Source of the DNA: Planctomycetota bacterium
Lineage (GTDB): Bacteria > Planctomycetota > SZUA-567 > H5-PLA8
Assembly (NCBI GenBank): GCA_023150555.1
Contig: JAKLKQ010000040.1
Coordinates: 1 to 60,068 of the forward strand
Direction of reading: 5' to 3'
Length of the DNA: 60,068 nucleotides
In this document: piece after piece, positions 35,489-44,070 of the stretch
Numbering within the stretch: position 1 is the stretch's first letter
How the letters are laid out: every line of letters starts with the position of its first letter
Program-made: the position numbers and the translations under genes
Notes under the pieces: generated by a model
Database searches by the model: none
What the model was told of the DNA's origin: nothing
The model's input: only the letters and a program-made list of their open reading frames with translations

Positions 35489-35494
35489 GCTCCC

Positions 35495-36790
35495 ATGAGC
35501 GAACCCGGACCCGCGCCCGCCAAACCGAAACGCCGCTTTCTCCCGCGCTTCACGCTGCGCACGCTTACGCTTTGCGTGCTGTTGGCAGCGAGCGGCCTTG
35601 GGTTGTGGTGGAAGTGGGAACCGTGGGCGATTCGATGGATCCAGGAGACCCAGGAACGCTATGGAATGGACACGCCGTTCTCGCCCGATGGATCAAGTGT
35701 TCTCTCGGAAACGGATGGAGGTCTCTCGGTCTTGGATTCGAGCGACGGACGCCGGCGCTTTGACATTGCGGCGGACGACCTGACGGGGCAGCCGATTCGT
35801 TTCTCCGCCGATGGCCGGTACCTGTATTCGGTGGACCGTCGAAGCCCGACGTTGCACCGTTGGAATGCATCCAGTGGATCGAAGGCCAAGAATATCGAGA
35901 TACCCAGGGAGGCCGATGTCCTAGACGTGGTGAACGGTTGTGTCTACCTGCAGCAGTCGCCTCGAGATCCGAAACAAGCAAACATCGTGGTGCGGGCGAT
36001 GCACCTCGATACGGGCAAGGTCGAGCACGAGTTGGCGGTTGACCATGTCACCTTCGACCGCCGGTTCACGCAGATGGCCTGCGTTTCCCCAGACCGGCAC
36101 ATCGAGATCTACCGGCTGCCCGAGTTTGAACGTCTGGCGCGCTTCCCCGAACCCGAAGCGGAGTCGTTCATCTTCGCCTTGTTCCCGGAAGCGGGCAAGG
36201 TCATGGTGCGAACGGTTCAAGGCGACCGCCTTCATATCCTGGACTCCGAAACCGGAAAGGCATTTCCGTCCCTGAGCGTCGAAGGGCGCGCGAACCTTCG
36301 CTACGAATTGCCCGCAGACGGGGCGCTGGCCATAGCTGACTCTTTCGATCAAGCACGCGAGAATATCTACGACACGTCGAAAAATGCGATCCTGTGGTCA
36401 ACCGACGATTCTACCAACCGGAGCTTCTCTTTCAGTTGGTCGGCCAATGGCGAGTACCTTGCGGTCACGGAATATGAGATAAGCCTTCTCAATGAAAAGT
36501 CAGCCTACCTCGTGCAAGGCCGCACAGGCAAAAAGGTCTTCGATCTGAGTACTGCTGAAGGTTCGGTCGAATGGCTTTGGTTCTCGCCGTCGGTGTTGGC
36601 AGTACTGGTGCTTGGCAAGGACGGCACCCTGACGATGTGGGAGCGCCGCCGGCCCGAACAGTGGTGGGGCGTGGCGTGGCTCCCCGAGTTCTGGCTCACC
36701 GTGGTCTTCGCGCTGCTGGTGCTGTGGAGTCTCATCCGGGATTTCAAGACGCTGCGGCGCGCGAACCGAAGCGGCGCACCAAGCGTATAG
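35495..36790 (+). CDS. Membrane-anchored propeller-like protein
   Basis: 431 aa. The Pro/Lys/Arg-rich cytosolic start leads to the anchor FTLRTLTLCVLLAASGLGLW (residues 19-38). A long extracytoplasmic region with WD40/PQQ-like beta-propeller character follows (TPFSPDGSSVLSETDGGL, RFSADGRYLYSVD, CVSPDRHIEIYRL, FSWSANGEYLAVTE). A second membrane helix near the C-terminus (FWLTVVFALLVLWSLI) returns to a basic tail. No enzyme motif is seen. The FTLRTL-type anchor is shared in kind with the FGE-like protein at 58.7 kb and, more distantly, with the small WFQxHLSTC proteins. It may be a sensor or scaffold in the cytoplasmic membrane. The next gene follows by 56 bases with a nearly identical leader. 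Confidence 0.72.
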   Translation: MSEPGPAPAKPKRRFLPRFTLRTLTLCVLLAASGLGLWWKWEPWAIRWIQETQERYGMDTPFSPDGSSVLSETDGGLSVLDSSDGRRRFDIAADDLTGQPIRFSADGRYLYSVDRRSPTLHRWNASSGSKAKNIEIPREADVLDVVNGCVYLQQSPRDPKQANIVVRAMHLDTGKVEHELAVDHVTFDRRFTQMACVSPDRHIEIYRLPEFERLARFPEPEAESFIFALFPEAGKVMVRTVQGDRLHILDSETGKAFPSLSVEGRANLRYELPADGALAIADSFDQARENIYDTSKNAILWSTDDSTNRSFSFSWSANGEYLAVTEYEISLLNEKSAYLVQGRTGKKVFDLSTAEGSVEWLWFSPSVLAVLVLGKDGTLTMWERRRPEQWWGVAWLPEFWLTVVFALLVLWSLIRDFKTLRRANRSGAPSV

Positions 36791-36846
36791 AAGGGTAGGA
36801 TCCGACCCTGTTGGCGTGCGATCTGTCTTTATAAAGGAGGCGGCGC

Positions 36847-38874
36847 GTGGGCGAACCGGGAAGCAAAACGAGTGCGCGGGGCTTCCGGACGGCGGGGCTC
36901 CTGCTGGCCGCGGCCGTGGCGGTGACGTGCGCGGTCTTCTTCTGGCCGGGCGGGTCTCAGCAACGCGGCGGCAAAGGCGACGACTCGAAGGGACGCTGGG
37001 CGATCGTGGACGTCAAGCCGGCCGAGGACAAGTACGACCTCTTCGCGGACGATCCGCGCAGCGAGACGCCGCCGGCCTTCGATCCGAAGCTCATCGACAG
37101 CCGGCCCTTCGGCGAACCGGACAACCTCTGGCAGATCAACGCCAGCAGCGCGGTGCTGAGCCTCGACATCCTGGAGATCTCGGACGTAGACGAGCCGGAA
37201 CTGATGCAGCTGTATCCCTCGTACGCGGAGGCGGCGAAGGCGATTGGTGCCCGCGGCGGGCGCCTGCTGCCGTCGCTGAACCTGCTCGACGGCAAGGCCA
37301 AGCAGTTCGACGACGGCCTGTACGCCGCGCTGGAGTTGGCCATGGTGCAGCGCGACGGCGACGGCTTCGCGCAGGTGCTGGAGCTGCTGACCGAGATCGA
37401 CCGAGCGCTCTCGCCGCAATCCGAGGCGCACGCGTGGATCGAAGGCGCCTTCGTGATCGCTGGGCGCAAGACGGCCGAGAAGCTCAGCCCCATCTGGGCG
37501 GCACAGACAAAAGAATTCATCGTGGAGTTCGACGCCGACGAGACGCGCTCGAAGCCGATCGGGTTCTACACCTGGTCGCAGGAACTCCAGAGCGCCTTCC
37601 GCTTCCTGCGATACCTGATGAACCCCTGGCCGGTCCGCGCCGGCGCGCCCGACGAGATCGCGAAGGTGCTGGCGCAGAACCCCGCCCTGATGAAGGCTTA
37701 CACGCAGGTGCTCGACTTCTACGCGCACCTGACCAACCCGTACGCGCAGCTTTCGTTCGCGTCGCTGGCCGAACCGGCCTATGCCGGCAAGACGGTCGAC
37801 CAGCTGTGGTCATCCGCCGGCCTGCCGCGCCCCCCCGGCGTGCCCACGGCGCACTTCCTGCCGTACTCGGGAACGAAGGAGACGCGGCTCTTCAACCGGC
37901 TCTTCCGCGGCGGGCTGCCGCCGGACGCCGACCTGATGTTCGAACTGGTCAAGGCGATCCGCGACGGCAAGGTCGATCTGAAGCCCGGCGAACGGAGCGG
38001 CTGGTACGACTACCAGGTCCACGCGCTCGAGACGTTCCTGCTTCCCGCGCGCGGCGCGGAACACGAGAAGCTGCAGTTGGGCAAGCGCTACAAGGAGCGC
38101 ATGCTGCAGGCCTTCGCCGCGCTGATCACCAAGCGCCGCGAGACGCACGTGCGCCAGGCGGAAGGGGCCAAGACGGAAGCCAAATTTGAGTTGCCGCGCG
38201 AATCGTACGGCCCGCGCCTGCGCGTCGAGCCGAATCCCACGTACTTCCTGCGCCAGGCGCGCGCGTACGCCTTCCTGCAGGCGTACCTGACTTCCGTGCT
38301 GCCCGAAGCTTCGCGCGCGCGGTTGCGCGGGCTTCGCGAAGGCGGGCTGCGCGCGCGGCCGCTCTTCGAGGAACTCGAGTGGATCAAGCAGTTCTTCTAC
38401 GGGCTGCACGTGCTCTCGTGCGAGGACCTCGGCATGCGCCCCGCGCTGCTGGACGGCGAGTTGCCCGATGCAGCCGCGGCGTCGAAGGCCGCCGGCGACT
38501 GGCTGGAAGCGTGGTCGGAGGACGCGGACCTGGCCGCCGACACGCGCGTCGCGGTGCCGGTGCTCTTCTCGAGCGAACGCGATGTCTCGCGGCTGTGGGC
38601 GACGCTGGGCGTGCGCGGCGCCAAGCTGCAGGCGCACTACGCGCACCGCCCGCGCTGGCGCCCGCTGCCCAAGCCCGAGGCGGACGGAGGCCAGGCCGAA
38701 GACGCGGAATGGCAGAAGATGGACTGGTGCGAGTCTTCGTACTACGTGATCCTGATCGACGAGTTCGCGGAGCTGGAACTGAAAGGCCTGCGCGTGCTGA
38801 ACCGCGAGGAACTGCGCGCCGCCTGCGACCGCGAGAAGACGAAGGAGAAGATCGTGCAGGCGCTTTCCGAGTAG
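36847..38874 (+). CDS. Exported or membrane-anchored protein of unknown function
   Basis: 675 aa, GTG start after TATAAAGGAGGCGGCGC. The N-terminal hydrophobic segment (LLLAAAVAVTCAVFFW, about residues 18-33) is a signal or anchor. The rest is predominantly helical and soluble, with many Arg, Glu and aromatic residues (for example GFYTWSQELQSAFRFLRYLM and YFLRQARAYAFLQAYL). The spacing of helices hints at an alpha-solenoid resembling DUF3160-type proteins, but I do not recognise a family with confidence. It shares its leader with the preceding propeller gene and with the epimerase gene at 25.1 kb. It is likely cotranscribed with the small Pro-rich gene 98 bases downstream. No function is assigned. 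Confidence 0.7.
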   Translation: MGEPGSKTSARGFRTAGLLLAAAVAVTCAVFFWPGGSQQRGGKGDDSKGRWAIVDVKPAEDKYDLFADDPRSETPPAFDPKLIDSRPFGEPDNLWQINASSAVLSLDILEISDVDEPELMQLYPSYAEAAKAIGARGGRLLPSLNLLDGKAKQFDDGLYAALELAMVQRDGDGFAQVLELLTEIDRALSPQSEAHAWIEGAFVIAGRKTAEKLSPIWAAQTKEFIVEFDADETRSKPIGFYTWSQELQSAFRFLRYLMNPWPVRAGAPDEIAKVLAQNPALMKAYTQVLDFYAHLTNPYAQLSFASLAEPAYAGKTVDQLWSSAGLPRPPGVPTAHFLPYSGTKETRLFNRLFRGGLPPDADLMFELVKAIRDGKVDLKPGERSGWYDYQVHALETFLLPARGAEHEKLQLGKRYKERMLQAFAALITKRRETHVRQAEGAKTEAKFELPRESYGPRLRVEPNPTYFLRQARAYAFLQAYLTSVLPEASRARLRGLREGGLRARPLFEELEWIKQFFYGLHVLSCEDLGMRPALLDGELPDAAAASKAAGDWLEAWSEDADLAADTRVAVPVLFSSERDVSRLWATLGVRGAKLQAHYAHRPRWRPLPKPEADGGQAEDAEWQKMDWCESSYYVILIDEFAELELKGLRVLNREELRAACDREKTKEKIVQALSE

Positions 38875-38972
38875 GCGAACACCCGCCGCGAAAGGGAACA
38901 TAGCCGTTGCCGCGAGCGCGTGGGAAATGGTAAGGTAACGCTCCGTATCCGAACCGGACACGGAGGTACGCT

Positions 38973-39314
38973 ATGACGCTGGAGCAGCCGAGGCCACCGG
39001 GGCAGGTCGAGAAGTCGCCCGGCAGCGCGCTGGCGATCCTGCTGGGCCTCGCGTTCGCCGCGGGCCTTGCGCTGTTCGCGCTTGCGCGCAAGCCCGCGCC
39101 GCCGCTGCCCGTGCAGGCGCCGGCCGGGCCGAATCCTCAGGTGATCGAGACTAAGATCGACCCCGCGCAGCCAGTGTCCCCATTTCCGCCCACGCCCACG
39201 GTGCCGCCGCCTCCTCCGCCACCGGCCGTCGAGCTGGTCGGCGAACAGTCCACCGACCAGCCGCAACTGGTGCCCGTCGCGAAAACGGCGCCCGCGCCGC
39301 CCGAGCCGAAGTAG
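38973..39314 (+). CDS. Small membrane-anchored proline-rich protein
   Basis: 113 aa, with GGAGG upstream. A short cytosolic start is followed by one helix (LAILLGLAFAAGLALFALA, about residues 19-37). A Pro-rich tail with a run of seven prolines (VPPPPPPPAVEL) and many Pro-Ala pairs follows. The composition is that of TonB- or envelope-spanning linkers, but no TonB C-terminal domain is present. It probably spans part of the periplasm as a tether. Function is unknown. The stop is followed within 25 bases by the decayed-looking start of the next gene. Confidence 0.65.
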   Translation: MTLEQPRPPGQVEKSPGSALAILLGLAFAAGLALFALARKPAPPLPVQAPAGPNPQVIETKIDPAQPVSPFPPTPTVPPPPPPPAVELVGEQSTDQPQLVPVAKTAPAPPEPK

Positions 39315-39412
39315 CGGCGTGCTATACTCCCGAAACGGATGAGCAGTCTTCGCCCGCGCCCGTCGCGCCTCGCAAGCGCGCGTGGTTTCAACTGCACCTC
39401 AGCACGTGCATC

Positions 39413-39697
39413 GTGCTGATGCTGGCGGCGGGGGTGCTGGTAGGACTAAATTTGAATAGGAACTACCAGAAGACCCTGTGGGGTCCGATAGATGCTTACG
39501 GCGTGCACGAAACGTATGGATGGCCAATCCGGTGTTACCAGCTCATTGAATGGTATGAGTTTGGCAAAATAAGCAACTGTGAAGAACGCCTGTTACTCCT
39601 CAATATTATATTGAACCTGCTTCTGCTGGGTGCTGTTGCTGTCCTAACGGAATGGTTCATCCGGCGTCGGCGGCGGAAGTCCGCATCAAGTGCGTGA
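39413..39697 (+). CDS. Small WFQLHLSTC-family membrane protein, 5' end defective
   Basis: 94 aa from the first in-frame ATG. The conserved family sequence RKRAWFQLHLSTCIV lies just upstream in the same frame (about 39368-39410), where no standard start exists. ATG 39339, ten bases after TATACT, opens a frame one base out of register that soon stops. A single-base deletion near 39349 would restore a normal protein beginning MSS. The remaining features match the relatives at 46974 and 51811: first helix, extracytoplasmic loop with TYGWPIRCY, second helix (LNLLLLGAVAVL) and the basic end EWFIRRRRR. It is either a recent frameshift, a sequence error, or initiation at ACG or GTG. Confidence 0.6.
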   Translation: MLMLAAGVLVGLNLNRNYQKTLWGPIDAYGVHETYGWPIRCYQLIEWYEFGKISNCEERLLLLNIILNLLLLGAVAVLTEWFIRRRRRKSASSA

Positions 39698-39776
39698 AGC
39701 AGGGTTCTTTGAAAGTCCGTCCGGAGGCATCTTGCCGCGTCCGCCTGCGCCTGACGGCTTCGGCGCGACAGGTCGC

Positions 39777-39802
39777 GGCCCGGACGTGGTGACGTCCGGG
39801 CC
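39777..39802. terminator. Perfect 11-bp hairpin between convergent genes
   Basis: GGCCCGGACGT (39777-39787), loop GGTG, then ACGTCCGGGCC (39792-39802). It lies between the ends of the small membrane gene and the convergent beta-helix gene. No T-run follows on either strand. Confidence 0.45.
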
Positions 39803-39815
39803 AACCACAATAAGG

Positions 39816-39854
39816 CTCTGTGAACCTCTGTGTGCTCTGCGCCTCCGCGTTGAA
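39816..39854 (+). repeat. CTCTGTG-type dispersed repeat, copy 1
   Basis: Two CTCTGTG words about 11 bases apart, followed by GCTCTGCGCCTCCGCG. Similar tandem CTCTGTG elements occur in intergenic positions near 45131 and 47417. Confidence 0.5.
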
Positions 39855-39877
39855 GTCGTTCCGTGGAACGGCGCGCG

Positions 39878-41881
39878 TTACTTCTCCGGGCGCACGCCCA
39901 CGACGAAGGGTTCGACGCCGGTTTCGTAGGCGCCCAGGTCGGGGGCCTTGCCGGCGAAGGCGTACGGCGCGGGGACGTCGCTGTTCACGCCGGGGATGGG
40001 GGTGCCCGCGTCGACGAACTTCACGTCGTCCTTGCCGAGGCGGTAGTCGCCCTTCTCGCGGTCGGCGAAGACGGGGATGCCCTCGACGATGGTCTTCTCG
40101 CCCTTCCACTGCTGCTGCTTGCCGGTCAGGCTGCCGAGGCTGTTGAAGTCCATGTCCATGGTGTTGCCGTGGGACTGCACGATGGACGGGCGGATGTAGT
40201 ACGTATAGTGGTTGGCGACCCAGATGTTGTTGCGCGTGCGGATGTTGGCGGCGCCTTCGCTGTCGGGCGCGAAGACGTGCACGCCGTTGGGGCCGGGGTA
40301 GGTGGTGTTGTGATAGTAGCACTGCACGGCGGTGTTGACGTTGCGCATCTTGATCGCGGCCTGTTCGTATTTCACGATCACGTTCCCGATCACAAAGGCC
40401 GGGCCGACCTGGAACGGCGCCGCGCTGACGCCGTTGTGCATCTCTTCGAAGCGGTTGTTCCAGATGCGCAGGTTGGTGACCTTGGTGTCGGGCTCGATCG
40501 CGTCGTCGCCGATCTGGCGGAAGAGGCTGTTGTGGATGTCCACGTCGTTGAAGCCGGCGGTGCCGCGCGAACACGCGTCGTTGCTGGCCAGGCTGTTCGA
40601 ATGTCCCAATAGCTCGCAGTAGCGGAACGTCGAGCCCGTGAAGCCGCGGATCATCAGCGTGTCGTTGTAACCGTTCTTGATCTTGTCCCAGCCGGTCTTT
40701 TCGTCCTTGGTCTTGCGCGAATGCAGCCACGTCCACACGGCGGTGTGGATGAAGCGGCAGTCTTCCAGCAGCGCGTCGGGGCCCGTCCACAGTCCGTAGG
40801 GCGTGCTGCCGTAAAAGGTCAGGCGGCGGAAGGCGAAGTGGTGCCCGCCGTCGCGCGCGCCCAGCGCCGGCGTCATCTCGATCGTCAGCCCTTCCAGGAT
40901 CACGTGGTGGCCGGTGAAGTAGACGCCCTTCTGCGCGCCCTGCGCGATCAGCCATTCGGCCTTGTTGGGATCCTCGACGCCCTGCGGCAGTGTGATGTAG
41001 AGCGCCTCGGCGTCCTGCCAGAACGCGCCGTGCTCGTTGATCGCCGGGTTGTCGGCTTCCATGTCGGCCAGGCTCTGCCCGGTGTAGCTGCCGCGCGAAC
41101 CTTTCACCATGCCCCACAGGAACCAGCCGCTGGCCGGGTCGCCGGGCGTGCGGCGGACCTGAATGCGCGTCACGCCCTTCACGGCGGTCTTCCAGATCAT
41201 GCGGCCCGCGGCGTCGGCCTTGTGCTGTTCCCACTTCAGTTTCCCGGCGCCGCTGAGGCTCGGGTCCGCGTCGGTCCAGACCGCGCCGGGTTCGCCCTTC
41301 AGGCGGATCCAGGCCTTCTCGTCGCCGGCGATGGGGCACTTCAGCGTCGGCGGAAGCTGGTACAGGCCTTTGGCGAAGATCACCGTGTCGCCGGGCTGCA
41401 GCGGTTTCAGCGCGTCGGCGACGTTGTTGAAGGGCTTTTCCTTGGTGCCGTCGCCTCCGGCGGCCGCGGCGGGATCGGCGTGGTAGGTCTTGCCGCTGCC
41501 GGTGGGGAATTTGCTGTCGAGCGTGCGCACCTTCTGGACCTCGGGCTGCGCGGTCACGCCGTCGGCATCCGCGAGCGTCACCTGCACTTCGTACTCGGTG
41601 CCTTCCTTCAGGAAGAAGAGCGACGTGGCCAGGCGCGACTTGTTGATGCGCAGCGGCACGTGGCCCGCGCGCCAGGTTTCCTCGCCCACTGCGCGGTACT
41701 TCATCTCGGCGGTCGTATTGGCGTTCTCGTCGCCGGCGACGTCGATCAGCACGCCGACGGAAACGAAGGTCGGCGTAAGCTTGATCTCGGCCGATGCAGC
41801 GGCGTTCTCGGCGCGGATCCCGGTAGCGGCGGCGAGCAGCAGCGCGGCGGCCAGAAGGGCAAGCGTGCGGGCGGCGGGCAT
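39878..41881 (-). CDS. Exported right-handed beta-helix protein, possible polysaccharide-active enzyme
   Basis: 667 aa from ATG 41881, with AGGAG upstream. The signal peptide is TLALLAAALLLAAATGIRA. An N-terminal beta-sandwich (to about residue 125) precedes a parallel beta-helix that begins TYHADPAAAAGGDGTKEKPF, where the start of such domains typically reads '(G)GDGT..PF.tl..A'. It continues with Asn-rich rungs (VILEGLTIEM, DIHNSLFRQIGDDAIEPD, LRIWNNRFEEMHNG). It ends APDLGAYETG, the common terminus of this family. The QIGDDAIEPD segment resembles a catalytic or calcium-binding loop of pectate-lyase-like folds, but the specific activity cannot be read. The protein is secreted. Confidence 0.82.
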   Translation of the reverse strand: MPAARTLALLAAALLLAAATGIRAENAAASAEIKLTPTFVSVGVLIDVAGDENANTTAEMKYRAVGEETWRAGHVPLRINKSRLATSLFFLKEGTEYEVQVTLADADGVTAQPEVQKVRTLDSKFPTGSGKTYHADPAAAAGGDGTKEKPFNNVADALKPLQPGDTVIFAKGLYQLPPTLKCPIAGDEKAWIRLKGEPGAVWTDADPSLSGAGKLKWEQHKADAAGRMIWKTAVKGVTRIQVRRTPGDPASGWFLWGMVKGSRGSYTGQSLADMEADNPAINEHGAFWQDAEALYITLPQGVEDPNKAEWLIAQGAQKGVYFTGHHVILEGLTIEMTPALGARDGGHHFAFRRLTFYGSTPYGLWTGPDALLEDCRFIHTAVWTWLHSRKTKDEKTGWDKIKNGYNDTLMIRGFTGSTFRYCELLGHSNSLASNDACSRGTAGFNDVDIHNSLFRQIGDDAIEPDTKVTNLRIWNNRFEEMHNGVSAAPFQVGPAFVIGNVIVKYEQAAIKMRNVNTAVQCYYHNTTYPGPNGVHVFAPDSEGAANIRTRNNIWVANHYTYYIRPSIVQSHGNTMDMDFNSLGSLTGKQQQWKGEKTIVEGIPVFADREKGDYRLGKDDVKFVDAGTPIPGVNSDVPAPYAFAGKAPDLGAYETGVEPFVVGVRPEK

Positions 41882-41972
41882 GGCGTGTCTCCTGTTTTTC
41901 GAATAGGCGTCGCTGCCTGTATACACCCAGACGTCCCGGCCGATAGGGGATTCAGCGTGGAAAACAGCTCCG

Positions 41973-42005
41973 AAACAAAAAGGCCCGGCGTTACCCGGGC
42001 CTTTT
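41973..42005 (-). terminator. Factor-independent terminator of the NHL gene
   Basis: AAAAGGCCCGG (41978-41988) and CCGGGCCTTTT (41995-42005) form a perfect 11-bp stem. On the minus strand a TTTTTG tract follows, so it ends the transcript of the gene stopping at 42097. Confidence 0.85.
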
Positions 42006-42096
42006 CGAACGATCTTCGTAGGTCACTTCCGGTTCACTGCGGAGGAAGAATGGCACGCCGCAGGCGTCCCGTTCCTCACCCCTGACCCCTCGCCGC

Positions 42097-43020
42097 TCAC
42101 CCCTGCTTCTTCAGCTTCGTCACGCGGCCGTCGCTGATCCATTCGGCCAGGTAGATGTTGCCGGCCTTGTCGACGTGCAGGTCGTGTGGCGAGGTGAACT
42201 TGCCGGGCTTGCGCAGTTCGTGCTTGATGTTCGGCCAGCCCTCGATCTCCCAGCCCTTCTCGACCTCGCCGACGTGCGCGACCAGCTGGTCTTTCTTGTC
42301 GAGGATCGTGATGCGGCTGTGCAGGTCGGGAATGTAGATCTCGTCGCCGTGCTGCTGCGTCGTGCAGGGTTTGAGCACGATGCCCACGCCGCCGAACCGG
42401 ACGTGCTTGCCGTCGAGCGAGAAGTACTGCAGGCGGCTGTTGCCGCGGTCGGCGACGAGCACCAGGGGCTCCTTGCCGCGCGTGTCGACCTTCACGCCGT
42501 GGGGCTGCTTGAGCTGCCCCTTCTCGCTGCCGGGCCCGCCGAACGCGCCCTTGTACTCGCCGTCGAGCGAATACATGTGGACGTAGGGCTGGCCGTAGCC
42601 GTCGGCGACGTAGAGGACGCCGTTGGGGCCCACGGCGCATTCGGTGGGGACGAACTTCTTCTTGTCGCCGTCGTAGATGTCCTGGCGCGCGGGCTGGCCG
42701 ACGGACCAGACGACCTTGCCGTCGAGCGTCGTCTTGACGACCTGGTTCTGCTTGGTCGTGGCGAGGTAGAGGTACTCGGTGCCCTTCTCCTCGTTCAGGA
42801 ACATGCCGTGCGCGCCGGTGGCGTATTCTTCGCCCCAGCTCTTCACGAACTGCCCGTCGGGCTTGAAGATGCAGACGCTGTCCTTGCTGGCGTTGTGGAT
42901 GAAGATGCGGCCCTGCTTGTCCTCGACGACGCCGTGCGTGTAGCCGAAGGCCTTGCCGGCGGGCAGCTTGGCCCAGCCGTCGATCACTTCGTATTTGTGC
43001 GAACCGCTGCCGATGTTCAT
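42097..43020 (-). CDS. NHL-repeat six-bladed beta-propeller protein
   Basis: 307 aa from ATG 43020; the longer upstream frame lacks coding character. There is no signal peptide, so it is cytosolic unless exported by another route. NHL-type blades are visible: GYTHGVVEDKQGRIFIHNAS, GVLYVADGYGQPYVHMYSLD, QLKQPHGVKV, LVLVADRGNSRLQYFSLDGK and TSPHDLHVDKAGNIYLAEW. The spacing and the repeated 'HG/HD' histidines resemble peptidyl-alpha-hydroxyglycine lyase-like or lactonase-like propellers that use His and metal ions. No enzyme can be assigned with confidence. It is followed by a strong terminator. It lies between exported and membrane-protein genes with no clear functional partner. Confidence 0.82.
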   Translation of the reverse strand: MNIGSGSHKYEVIDGWAKLPAGKAFGYTHGVVEDKQGRIFIHNASKDSVCIFKPDGQFVKSWGEEYATGAHGMFLNEEKGTEYLYLATTKQNQVVKTTLDGKVVWSVGQPARQDIYDGDKKKFVPTECAVGPNGVLYVADGYGQPYVHMYSLDGEYKGAFGGPGSEKGQLKQPHGVKVDTRGKEPLVLVADRGNSRLQYFSLDGKHVRFGGVGIVLKPCTTQQHGDEIYIPDLHSRITILDKKDQLVAHVGEVEKGWEIEGWPNIKHELRKPGKFTSPHDLHVDKAGNIYLAEWISDGRVTKLKKQG

Positions 43021-43185
43021 GCGTGGTCCCCCTCTATCGAGTCGCGCGCGCGGCGCGTGGGTTTCTGGTCGAAGGTGCAAAAGCGATACGCCTGAAAATC
43101 TAGCCGCAGGGCGGGGCGGGGTCAAACGGCAGGGGGAAAGGGGCGAGGGGCGAGGAAAACGACGAATGACGAGTGACGAATGGAA

Positions 43186-44070
43186 TCACGAAGGTCGATG
43201 CGCGCGTTCGGCAGCCGCGCGCTTGGCGCGGCGGTGGATCAGCAGGCCGGGTAGTGACAGGAAGCTGCCAAAGAAGCCCGCCGGCACGGTCCAGCGCAAG
43301 GCGGGAAAGTCGAGCATGGCGTAGCCGGGATCGAACGCCAGCCAGAAGATCGAGACCAGGAAGATCACAGCGGAGAGGATGCCCGCGACCAGCAGCCAGC
43401 CGATGAGCATAAGGTTCATGCGGTAGCGCGCGCGTTCCTCGCCCAGTTCCTTCGCCAGCGACCAGCTCCACGCGCTGCCGGCCACGGCGGCGAAGGTGAT
43501 CAGCACCATGCTGATGATCGCGTAGGCGATGCGTTCGTCGTCGTGCACGGTCTGAGGGTGCAGCGCCATGGCCACGGCCATCAGCAGGCCGGCGGCGAGC
43601 AGGGTCAGCAGCCATTCGCTCAGGCGCGTCTGCATCTGAATCACTACGCGGAAGGCCACGCGCAGCACCGCGAAGACCGCCGACAGCAGGCCCAGGATCG
43701 CGAAGAGGAACCCGAACAGCACCTCCGCCAGCGACGGCCCGGCCATGCTCACGGCCAGGCACACGGCGGTCAGGACCGTGGAAAGCACGCTAGCGTACAG
43801 GCTCGCGCGCAGCGCCAACGGCGCGCGGCTGTATTGGAAGAACTTCAGGCCCAGAAACACGAGCGCGAAGACCGAGACCACGAAAAGCGCGCTGACTTGC
43901 CCTTTGAACGGGGGTGCCGGCGATCCGGTATCGAAGACCAGGAAGAGCATGAAGAGCCCGAGCCAACTCAGGAACGTGAGCCCGAAGACTAGCAACCCCA
44001 GGTGAAAGCGCTCGTCGGACGGCGCACGTTCCGGTGCGGCGGATGGTTTGGGCGGGACGCCGTCGTTCAC
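43186..44070 (-). CDS. Polytopic membrane protein, paralogue of the next gene
   Basis: 294 aa, GTG start overlapping the upstream stop (GTGA), hence translationally coupled. About seven to eight membrane helices are predicted (LLVFGLTFLSWLGLFMLFLV, SALFVVSVFALVFLGLKFF, LLTLLAAGLLMAVAMAL and others). Conserved polar stretches are VIQMQTRLSEWLL and the C-terminal LLIHRRAKRAAAE. The upstream gene has EVQTRLGELLL and LAVQRRAKRAAAN at the same places, so the pair arose by tandem duplication and diverged strongly. No transporter or enzyme family is recognised. They may form a heteromeric membrane complex. Confidence 0.75.
   Translation of the reverse strand: MNDGVPPKPSAAPERAPSDERFHLGLLVFGLTFLSWLGLFMLFLVFDTGSPAPPFKGQVSALFVVSVFALVFLGLKFFQYSRAPLALRASLYASVLSTVLTAVCLAVSMAGPSLAEVLFGFLFAILGLLSAVFAVLRVAFRVVIQMQTRLSEWLLTLLAAGLLMAVAMALHPQTVHDDERIAYAIISMVLITFAAVAGSAWSWSLAKELGEERARYRMNLMLIGWLLVAGILSAVIFLVSIFWLAFDPGYAMLDFPALRWTVPAGFFGSFLSLPGLLIHRRAKRAAAERAHRPS

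Larger units (their letters stand above)
34831..35494. other. 664-base region without a convincing gene
   Basis: The first part, to about 35,160, is AT-richer and contains the 19-bp inverted repeat at 34867-34909 and two copies of GCGATTCAC (near 34,972 and 34,998). The second part is GC-rich, with several short overlapping frames in both directions, none with a ribosome site or recognisable product. It ends in the AATAAAGGAGGCGG leader of the next gene. Confidence 0.5.

Noticed and set aside
40721..42085. 454-aa plus-strand frame opposite the beta-helix gene
   Set aside because: Shadow of the minus-strand gene, which has a signal peptide, ribosome site and family-typical end.
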